Origin: CAG-1031 sp964391735
GTDB taxonomy: Bacteria > Bacteroidota > Bacteroidia > Bacteroidales > Muribaculaceae
Reading direction: 5' to 3'
NCBI GenBank assembly: GCA_964391735.1
Contig: CAYMNF010000040.1
Span: 1 to 20,330, forward strand
DNA: 20,330 bases
The notes beneath the pieces were generated by a model that was given only the letters and a program-made list of their open reading frames with translations, ran no database searches and was not told the origin of the DNA. This document shows, one piece after another, positions 14,735-20,330 of the stretch (position 1 is the first letter of the stretch; every line of letters starts with the position of its first letter). The position numbers and the translations under genes are program-made.

Positions 14735-16972
14735 ATGAAGAAACTGCTAATCCTGATGGCGGGAGTGGTTGTGTCACTCCCGGTGTTTGCCAAGGAGGCT
14801 AATACACGTCAGTCATACAAGATATATGTTGATGAGCAGGGCGTTATGCGTCGTTCAGACAACAAGCAAGAGGTCTCATACTACGGCACCAATTACACCA
14901 CGCCGTTTGCCTACTCATACCGTGCTTTGGGGTATCTGGACAAGGACCGAAAGGATGCCATTGACCGGGATGTGTATCACATTGCCCGCATGGGGCAGAA
15001 TGCCTTCAGGCTGCACCTGTGGGATGTCGAGTTGGCTGATTCGGTGGGGAATCTGTTGCAGAATGAGCATCTTGACCTTCTGGACTATCTGATTGCACGC
15101 CTTGAGGACCGCGGCATCGATATAATCTTAACGGCCCAGACAAACTTTGGCAACGGATACCCCGAAAAGGATATCGACACCGGGTCGTTTACATATCGCT
15201 ATGGCAAAAGCGGGGTACATGTTGACCCCGAGGCCCAAAAAATACAGGAGCGGTATCTGGGCCAACTTGCCAAACATGTCAACCCCTACACGGGGCGAAG
15301 CTATGCGGCTGACAATGCAATCATCGCTGTTGAAATCAACAACGAACCCCACCACACCGCGGGGAAGGATGAGGTCACCGCATACATCAACAAAATGGTA
15401 AAGGCCCTGCGCAAGGCCGGGTTTGACAAGCCCATTCTGTACAACGTCACCCACAACCCTGAGGTCACCGAGGCCTATTATGCTGCCGATATTGACGGTA
15501 CAACCTACCAGTGGTATCCCACCGGGTTGGTTTCGGGCCACGAGCGCCATGGCAACCTGTTACCCGCTTTTGATGACTATACCATCCCCTGGAAGGAGAC
15601 CATGCCCAACTACAACAAGCTGGCACGCGTGGTGTATGAGTTTGACCCCGCCGATGTCCTGTATTCGCATCTCTACCCGGCTGTGGCCCGAGCTTTCCGC
15701 AAGGAGGGGTTCCAGTGGATAACGCAGTTTGCCTACGACCCGCTGCACCTGGCCCCGTACAACACCGAGTACCCCACGCATTACCTTAACTTGGTGTACA
15801 CCCCCGCCAAGGCCATTAGCATGATGATTGCCGCCGAGGCCGCCCGTGAGGTCCCCCGCGGTGCCGACTACGGGTCATACCCTGACAACACCGTCTTTGG
15901 CCACACACGCATATCGTTTGAGGAGGATTTGAGCGAATACAACGCGCCCGAAAAATTCCTGTACAGCAACAATACCACTACCGAGCCGGTTGACCCGAAG
16001 TCATTGCGTCAGGTAGGTGGCCACGGCTCCTCTCCCGTAGTCAAATATTCCGGTAGCGGGGCTTACTTCCTTGATGCCGTGGGGAACCTGCCGGCATGGC
16101 GTCTTGAGGTGCTCCCCGATGTGTCGCAGGTTGATGACCCGTTTGGCAATACATCGCTTACCGATGCTAAAAGGGTTGCATCAAACAATGCAAACCAAAT
16201 GAAAATTAATCTTCCCAATTTGGGACAAAGCTTTGTCTATAAGGGTGTTAATTATGGAAATGACGCACGAGGGACTGCTATGGACGGTACCATCACCGTG
16301 GTTCCCGGGGTTTATATCCTCGCGGCGGACGAGGCCGGGATTGCTGACGCGATGAAGGTTGACAAGGTGGCGGGCAATATCGGGTTAGCTGAGTATTTCG
16401 CTCCCGACAATGACCCCATGCCCTTCAACCTGTTGCCGATTCTTGAGAGCGACCCGGCTATCGACATCGCGCAGATACCTGAAGCCTGGACTTTCAGATT
16501 CAACCGCAAACACACCAATTGGGATGAGGAGCCAACATATCAATTGACCTCCACCCCCGAGAAGGATGGCGTGATTGTTTTGCGCCGATATGTGGCTGAT
16601 AAAATTAATAAAATACCTGATAACCAGGCCCCTAAAACCTTAAATGTGAAGTTCCTGCCGCAGTCGGGTGACGTCGTTGCCGATGCATTGCCGGCGGGTA
16701 CCGAGCTGGCCGTTGTCACCGACAAGGGATTTACATACTCGGCACCCGTGGAGCTGAACGCCGACGGTATTGCCACGGTGCCCTTGCATAGCCTTGCCCC
16801 GCGCAAGGGGTGGATTATGCCAACGCCATATCCTGTGACCGTTACGCGTGAGTCGCCCGCATCAGAGGCTCCGTTCGGCACCTTCAGGGACATACAGTTT
16901 GTTGAACTGATTATTCGGCAACAGGCGTCACAACCCTCGACATTGCTGCCGGCAGGTGTGTGGCTAAAGTGA
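14735..16972 (+). CDS. Secreted clan GH-A (GH5-like) glycoside hydrolase
   Basis: A 745-residue exported enzyme. MKKLLILMAGVVVSLPVFAK is a signal peptide with no lipobox. Residues about 28-370 read as a (beta/alpha)8 barrel: SYYGTNYTTPFAYSYRALGY, NAFRLHLWD (89-97), IDIILTAQTNFGN (128-140), then IIAVEINNEPHH (196-207) with Glu204 as likely acid/base. ARVVYEFDPADV (297-308) offers Glu302 as nucleophile, and FQWITQFAYDP (326-336) is the last strand with its tryptophan. The NEP motif, a Glu on strand 7 and a Trp on strand 8 are hallmarks of clan GH-A. Residues about 425-745 look like beta-rich accessory domains, without a type IX sorting tail. Substrate is not evident; no SusC/SusD pair is near. 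GH5 is my closest guess; related GH-A families are possible. Confidence 0.8.
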   Translation: MKKLLILMAGVVVSLPVFAKEANTRQSYKIYVDEQGVMRRSDNKQEVSYYGTNYTTPFAYSYRALGYLDKDRKDAIDRDVYHIARMGQNAFRLHLWDVELADSVGNLLQNEHLDLLDYLIARLEDRGIDIILTAQTNFGNGYPEKDIDTGSFTYRYGKSGVHVDPEAQKIQERYLGQLAKHVNPYTGRSYAADNAIIAVEINNEPHHTAGKDEVTAYINKMVKALRKAGFDKPILYNVTHNPEVTEAYYAADIDGTTYQWYPTGLVSGHERHGNLLPAFDDYTIPWKETMPNYNKLARVVYEFDPADVLYSHLYPAVARAFRKEGFQWITQFAYDPLHLAPYNTEYPTHYLNLVYTPAKAISMMIAAEAAREVPRGADYGSYPDNTVFGHTRISFEEDLSEYNAPEKFLYSNNTTTEPVDPKSLRQVGGHGSSPVVKYSGSGAYFLDAVGNLPAWRLEVLPDVSQVDDPFGNTSLTDAKRVASNNANQMKINLPNLGQSFVYKGVNYGNDARGTAMDGTITVVPGVYILAADEAGIADAMKVDKVAGNIGLAEYFAPDNDPMPFNLLPILESDPAIDIAQIPEAWTFRFNRKHTNWDEEPTYQLTSTPEKDGVIVLRRYVADKINKIPDNQAPKTLNVKFLPQSGDVVADALPAGTELAVVTDKGFTYSAPVELNADGIATVPLHSLAPRKGWIMPTPYPVTVTRESPASEAPFGTFRDIQFVELIIRQQASQPSTLLPAGVWLK

Positions 16973-17004
16973 TTTTTCTTTTTCAGATTACTCACAAAAA
17001 TGCG

Positions 17005-17012
17005 TAACTTTG
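17005..17012 (+). promoter_or_regulatory. -7 element for DUF4494-yggS
   Basis: TAACTTTG followed by C is a full match to the Bacteroidota -7 consensus. The -33 region is T-rich but lacks a clear TTG. The predicted start near 17019 leaves a leader of about 57 bases. Confidence 0.6.
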
Positions 17013-17018
17013 CATTGT

Positions 17019-17035
17019 GCGGGGGACGCCCTCGC
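17019..17035 (+). promoter_or_regulatory. Leader hairpin at the 5' end of the DUF4494 mRNA
   Basis: GCGGGGG (17019-17025) pairs with CCCTCGC (17029-17035) around a three-base ACG loop, with one G-U pair. It begins at the predicted transcription start. No U-tract follows, so it is not a terminator. Confidence 0.4.
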
Positions 17036-17075
17036 CGCGCAAAATTTAATCAATTCGTTTTAAAATTACAGAAAA

Positions 17076-17504
17076 ATGGCCAACTGGTTTGAGTGTAAAG
17101 TAAAATATTATAAGATGAGTGAGAACGGTGCCACCAAGAAGGTTACCGAGCCCTTTATGGTGGACGCCATGTCCTTCACCGAGGCTGAGGCCCGCATCAC
17201 CGAGGAGCGTGCTCCCTATATGTCAGGCGAATATACCGTTACCGCCGTGAGCAAGCGTTCAAAGATAAGTGAGGTCTTCCCCGACGACACTGCCGACAAA
17301 TGGTATCTGGCCAAGGTCGCTTTTGTCACCATCAATGAGAAGACCGGTGTCGAGAAACGTTCCATCACCGAAATGCTGGTTGCCGGCAAGGACTTCAAAG
17401 GTGCATACGACAACCTGATGGATGGCATGAAGACCACCTTGGCAGACTTTGAGGTCGTGTCGCTGACCGAGACCAAAATAATGGATATTTACCCGGCCAA
17501 CTAA
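17076..17504 (+). CDS. DUF4494 family protein
   Basis: A 142-residue cytoplasmic protein of the DUF4494 family, found in Bacteroidota. Seen: the family's typical start NWFECKVKYYKMSENGATKK, then VTEPFMVDAMSFTEAEARI, the VTAVSKRSKISEVFPDD segment, WYLAKVAFVTINEKTGVEKR, and MKTTLADFEVVSLTETKIMD near the end. It has no signal peptide, membrane helix or cysteine cluster. The layout suggests two repeated alpha/beta units (WFECKVKY and WYLAKVAF look like paired strands). Function is unknown. Its stop is eight bases before yggS on the same strand, so the two are surely co-transcribed, which hints at a link to PLP or amino acid homeostasis (inference). Good promoter upstream. Confidence 0.87.
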   Translation: MANWFECKVKYYKMSENGATKKVTEPFMVDAMSFTEAEARITEERAPYMSGEYTVTAVSKRSKISEVFPDDTADKWYLAKVAFVTINEKTGVEKRSITEMLVAGKDFKGAYDNLMDGMKTTLADFEVVSLTETKIMDIYPAN

Positions 17505-17512
17505 TCCCCGCC

Positions 17513-18214
17513 GTGTCCACATCGCAAGCCAGCCCCATTGCCGAGCGGTTGCAACACGTGCTCGACACCTTGCCCGCGGACGGCCACGTGCGCCTGGTTG
17601 CCGTGTCAAAGTTTCACCCCGTTGAGGCTATCCGGCAAGCGTATGATGCCGGGCAACGACGCTTTGGCGAGAGCCGGGTGCAGGAACTTGTTGCCAAGAT
17701 TCCTCAGCTACCCGATGACATCGAGTGGCACTTTATCGGGCACCTGCAGACCAACAAGGTCAAGCAATTGCTGTCTACGGGCCGCATCGCGCTTATCGAA
17801 AGCATTGACACCGAGCGACTGCTTATGGCGGTTGACCGTCATGCCCGAGACCTGGGGGTGACAGCCAGGGTACTGCTGCAGTTGCACGTTGCCGCTGAGG
17901 AGACAAAGTTCGGGTTCTCCCCCGATGAGTTGACCGCTTTTATGAACAGCGGGGCGTGGCGCAACCTCACCTCAACACACATTTGCGGCCTCATGGCTAT
18001 GGCCAGCAACACCGATGACACCCGGCGAGTGCTTGCCGACTTTGAACTGGCAAGTGACACCTTCAACGCCATCCGCAATAATCCCCTGCTGGATGATTTG
18101 CGCGGCTTTGACACCCTGTCAATGGGGATGTCAGGCGACTACCCACTGGCCATAAGCGCCGGCTCAAATATGGTGCGCGTTGGCTCGGCGATATTCGGCG
18201 ACCGCGTGTATTAA
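17513..18214 (+). CDS. yggS: YggS family PLP-binding homeostasis protein
   Basis: A 233-residue single-domain PLP carrier of the YggS/PROSC/YBL036C family, which keeps free pyridoxal phosphate and some amino/oxoacid pools in balance and has no clear enzymatic activity. Seen: RLVAVSKFHP with PLP-binding Lys33, GQRRFGESRVQEL (47-59), EWHFIGHLQTNKVK (71-84), the KFGFSPDEL segment, CGLMAMAS (158-165), and the C-terminal signature LSMGMSGDYPLAISAGSNMVRVGSAIFG. The phosphate-binding residues are all present and the length is normal. The start is a GTG at 17513, eight bases after the DUF4494 stop; no nearby ATG would keep the N-terminal helix. Confidence 0.94.
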   Translation: MSTSQASPIAERLQHVLDTLPADGHVRLVAVSKFHPVEAIRQAYDAGQRRFGESRVQELVAKIPQLPDDIEWHFIGHLQTNKVKQLLSTGRIALIESIDTERLLMAVDRHARDLGVTARVLLQLHVAAEETKFGFSPDELTAFMNSGAWRNLTSTHICGLMAMASNTDDTRRVLADFELASDTFNAIRNNPLLDDLRGFDTLSMGMSGDYPLAISAGSNMVRVGSAIFGDRVY

Positions 18215-18258
18215 TCTTCGTAACCTAATTAATCAACCAAATAATCAAAAATTAATAT

Positions 18259-19632
18259 ATGGCACAGACCATGAAATGTCCAGACAATCGCGGACAGGGT
18301 AACATGATGGCCATCATTGCAATGTTCCTGCTCTTTGCAATGATATCATTTGTTACCAATCTTGCCGCCCCTATAGGTACCATTTGGAAAAATAACTATG
18401 AGTGGTCAGGAATGCTCGGCAACATGATGAACTTCCTGGCATATCTGTTTATGGGCATACCTGCCGGCCGCATGATTGAGAACATCGGGTACAAGAAAAC
18501 CAGCCAATGGGCCATGATTGTGGGCGTTGCAGGTTTGCTGTTGCAACTCGCTTCAGGTTACTTCTTTACCGAGACGGAGTTGTTCGCTGTTGACGGCCAG
18601 GGTGTTACCCTCAACTTTATCATCTACCTGTTGGGTGCATTCGTCTGCGGTTTCAGCGTATGTATGCTCAACACGGTTGTAAACCCGATGCTGAATCTGC
18701 TTGGCGGTGGCGGCAAAAAGGGTAACCAGCTGGTGCAGATGGGCGGTTCGCTCAACTCACTTGCCGGCACATTGACACCTATGTTGGTTGGTGCCATGAT
18801 CGGGACTATCACCCCGCGCACATCAATCATTGACGTGTCAACCCTGCTGCTGATAGCAATCGGCGTATTCCTCTTCACCCTCCTTGTGATCTGTTTGGTA
18901 CGCATCCCTGAGCCGTCACTGCGCGTAGGGGATAAAGCCAAGGTAAAACATCAACATTCACCCTGGAGTTTCCGTCACACCACCCTGGGCGTTATCGGCA
19001 TCTTCTTCTATGTAGGTCTTGAGGTTGCCATCCCCGGTGTGCTTATCTTCTACCTGACCGACCCGCAGGTTAGCGGTATGCCCGCTGAAAACGCCGTCGC
19101 TGTTGCCGGCTCAATCGTGGCTATATATTGGCTGCTGATGCTTTGCGGCCGTTTGCTTTCGTCGATTATCTCAGGGTTCGTATCATCCAAGGCACAGCTC
19201 ACGGTGGTGACCTCAGTTGCCATTCTGTTGGTGATTGGTGCGATTCTTATTCCCTCAACCGAGCGCATCCTTATGCCCTGCGGTAGCGTTACAAGCGGTT
19301 TCGGGATGGTTGATGTACCCCTGTCGGCACTGCTGCTCGTCCTTTGTGGCTTGTGCACATCGGTTATGTGGGGTGGCATCTTTAACCTGGCCGTTGAGGG
19401 CCTTGGAAAATACACGGCGCAGGCTTCAGGCATCTTTATGATGATGGTTGTCGGCGGCGGTGTTATGCCCCTTATCCAGAACTTCATCGCCGACAAGGCG
19501 GGCTACATGCCATCATACTGGTTGGTAGTTGCCATGTTGGGCTACCTGTTGTTCTATGCTCTGGTGGGATGCAAGAACGTCAACACCAACATCCCTGTTG
19601 ACGACACCATGCCCGACGCTTTGAACCTCTGA
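18259..19632 (+). CDS. MFS transporter, sugar permease-like
   Basis: A 457-residue inner-membrane transporter of the major facilitator superfamily. About 12 hydrophobic segments can be read, the first at residues 15-33 (MMAIIAMFLLFAMISFVTN). The loop after the second helix has GIPAGRMIENIGYKK (68-82), the MFS GX3-DRXGRR-type motif in the form seen in FucP/glucose-galactose permeases. A cytoplasmic loop with KAKVKHQHSPWSFR (about 227-240) separates the two halves. VMWGGIFNLAVEGLGKYTAQ (372-391) resembles the FucP group too. Substrate is not determined; sugar/proton symport is the best guess. MKCPDNRGQG at Met5 is an alternative start. It follows yggS by 44 bases with no terminator, so may be read through, and ends at a hairpin terminator. 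Confidence 0.88.
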   Translation: MAQTMKCPDNRGQGNMMAIIAMFLLFAMISFVTNLAAPIGTIWKNNYEWSGMLGNMMNFLAYLFMGIPAGRMIENIGYKKTSQWAMIVGVAGLLLQLASGYFFTETELFAVDGQGVTLNFIIYLLGAFVCGFSVCMLNTVVNPMLNLLGGGGKKGNQLVQMGGSLNSLAGTLTPMLVGAMIGTITPRTSIIDVSTLLLIAIGVFLFTLLVICLVRIPEPSLRVGDKAKVKHQHSPWSFRHTTLGVIGIFFYVGLEVAIPGVLIFYLTDPQVSGMPAENAVAVAGSIVAIYWLLMLCGRLLSSIISGFVSSKAQLTVVTSVAILLVIGAILIPSTERILMPCGSVTSGFGMVDVPLSALLLVLCGLCTSVMWGGIFNLAVEGLGKYTAQASGIFMMMVVGGGVMPLIQNFIADKAGYMPSYWLVVAMLGYLLFYALVGCKNVNTNIPVDDTMPDALNL

Positions 19633-19654
19633 TAACCCCAATCCCAAAATACCC

Positions 19655-19691
19655 AAACGGGGGCAGTGCCAACAACGCGCCGCCCCCGTTT
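19655..19691 (+). terminator. Terminator hairpin after the MFS transporter
   Basis: AAACGGGGGC (19655-19664) and GCCCCCGTTT (19682-19691) pair perfectly over 10 bases, with a 17-base loop. The T-run is short (GTTTGCTATT) and partly in the stem. It lies 22 bases past the stop and precedes the XRE gene's promoter. Confidence 0.7.
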
Positions 19692-19736
19692 GCTATTAAA
19701 TTCATAGGTAGGAGTCAAAAACACTAAACCTATAAG

Positions 19737-19766
19737 TTGCATTTTTGTGTGTCTCCATTAACTTTG
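19737..19766 (+). promoter_or_regulatory. Promoter of the XRE regulator gene
   Basis: TAACTTTG at 19759-19766 fully fits the -7 consensus and TTG at 19737-19739 is the -33, 19 bases apart. Transcription should start near 19773, which rules out the in-frame ATG at 19737 and supports the ATG at 19809. Confidence 0.7.
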
Positions 19767-19808
19767 CAATTGGAGTTTTTGATCAAGACAGTTTTGTTGA
19801 ACTTACAA

Positions 19809-20126
19809 ATGAAGAATAATATGGCAAGCAAGGCAATAAAATTTTTAGAAGCACATGAAGGGGATGCTCCTTCACGTTTTGTTGAAGAATCAGCATGGCG
19901 CAAGGAGAATGCAAGCTGGCTTCGTTGGTCACGTCAACTTGCCGTTACCCTTATTGGTTATATGCAGGATCATGGAATGAAGCGTGCCGATCTTGCTTTA
20001 AAACTTGGCGTTTCACCACAATATGTTAGCAAACTCCTTTCAGGCACTGAAAACCTTAGTTTCAAGAGTATTGCCAATATTGAGGATAGATTAGGCATTA
20101 GTTGTCTGGTTATGGTAACCGCATGA
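19809..20126 (+). CDS. XRE-type helix-turn-helix regulator, possible orphan antitoxin
   Basis: A 105-residue DNA-binding protein. The C-terminal half is a Cro/CI-type HTH: YMQDHGMKRADLALKLGVSP then QYVSKLLSGTENLSFKSIAN (about residues 51-90), in which GVSPQYVSKLLSG is the recognition-helix region. The N-terminal half is helical and charged (SKAIKFLEAHEGDAPSRFVE), as in small regulators or HigA/MqsA-like antitoxins. The frame is open from 19737, but the promoter at 19737-19766 lies inside that extension; ATG 19809 (or 19821) is the likely start. The gene is clearly richer in A and T than its neighbours and has a different codon flavour, suggesting acquisition. No toxin gene is seen between the MFS terminator and this gene; a partner could lie past the window. 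Function beyond DNA binding is inference. Confidence 0.78.
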   Translation: MKNNMASKAIKFLEAHEGDAPSRFVEESAWRKENASWLRWSRQLAVTLIGYMQDHGMKRADLALKLGVSPQYVSKLLSGTENLSFKSIANIEDRLGISCLVMVTA

Positions 20127-20134
20127 AGATACGA

Positions 20135-20302
20135 CTGACTTCCTTAGTCAGATGATTAGTACCGGGTGACGCCGTTGGACAGGGATGAACACCCATGCCA
20201 ACACGACGGGTATTGTTCGACCAATAAATTGGTCGTAATCAATGCATTATTCTTTTCCGTGGGTTTCACCCACGGCTACGCTCTTGCACCACTACGTGGT
20301 GC
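20135..20302. repeat. Cluster of four compact hairpins, REP-like element candidate
   Basis: Four perfect inverted repeats follow one another: CTGACT/AGTCAG (20135-20140 with 20146-20151), CGACCAAT/ATTGGTCG (20218-20225 with 20228-20235), CCGTGGGT/ACCCACGG (20257-20264 with 20268-20275) and GCACCAC/GTGGTGC (20286-20292 with 20296-20302). The last two have three-base loops and lie ten bases apart. This tandem-hairpin form, near the end of an AT-rich gene, fits a REP/RAYT-type or IS200/IS605-type repetitive element more than an ordinary terminator, as no T-tract follows. Copies elsewhere in the genome cannot be checked here. Confidence 0.5.
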
Positions 20303-20330
20303 GCTGACGTGTGCACAAACCGCCGCATTG

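Noticed and set aside
16950..16976. CTGCCGGCAG palindrome near the glycosidase stop as a terminator
   Set aside because: The palindrome has no loop, and the T-rich stretch follows only after more than 20 bases, so it does not form a usual terminator.
1..20330. tRNA, rRNA, CRISPR arrays, complete insertion sequences
   Set aside because: No cloverleaf, rRNA-like stretch, regularly spaced repeats or transposase gene seen on either strand.

Overview
The window looks like the chromosome of a gut-type Bacteroidales bacterium, probably Muribaculaceae or a relative. Support comes from Bacteroidota-type promoters (TAnnTTTG at -7, often with TTG about 19-20 bases upstream), families largely confined to that phylum (DUF2851, DUF4494, and a C10 peptidase with a type IX-like C-terminal tail), and the order ferredoxin - VorB - TPP subunit. 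Start codons show no clear Shine-Dalgarno sequences. A run of 100 Ns at 14543-14642 marks a scaffold gap, so this is a draft or metagenome assembly.

Layout. 1-1841 (minus): a 2-oxoacid:ferredoxin oxidoreductase operon (4Fe-4S ferredoxin, alpha subunit, beta subunit cut by the window edge). 2047-3703 (plus): ilvE overlapping an HD-domain phosphohydrolase gene, driven divergently from the oxidoreductase. 3708-5020 (minus): rsmG and a glyoxalase-II-like metallo-beta-lactamase-fold hydrolase. 5102-7264 (plus): a secreted C10 cysteine protease with its own promoter, leader hairpin and terminator. 7337-10475 (plus): maeB then ispE. 10626-12428 (plus): grpE-dnaJ, closed by a terminator lying inside the end of the convergent DUF2851 gene (12475-13785, minus). 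13929-16972 (plus): a small exported protein, a lipoprotein broken by the gap, and a secreted clan GH-A glycosidase. 17005-18214 (plus): DUF4494 and yggS. 18259-19632 (plus): an MFS sugar-type transporter with a terminator. 19737-20330: a visibly AT-richer XRE regulator followed by a run of compact hairpins resembling a repetitive (REP-like) element at the window edge.

Most of the window is housekeeping: anaerobic ferredoxin-linked oxidation of 2-oxoacids sits beside branched-chain transamination, which makes and consumes the same 2-oxoacids; malic enzyme supplies NADPH and pyruvate; IspE serves isoprenoid synthesis; GrpE/DnaJ serve the DnaK cycle. The accessory parts are the secreted protease, the exported-protein/glycosidase locus and the right-hand edge. 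No clearly new multi-gene system is visible. The most unusual signals are a six-run G-quadruplex motif in the oxidoreductase operon, a DnaJ lacking the first zinc-site cysteine, a terminator-like hairpin within the first codons of the HD gene, and the hairpin cluster at the right edge.
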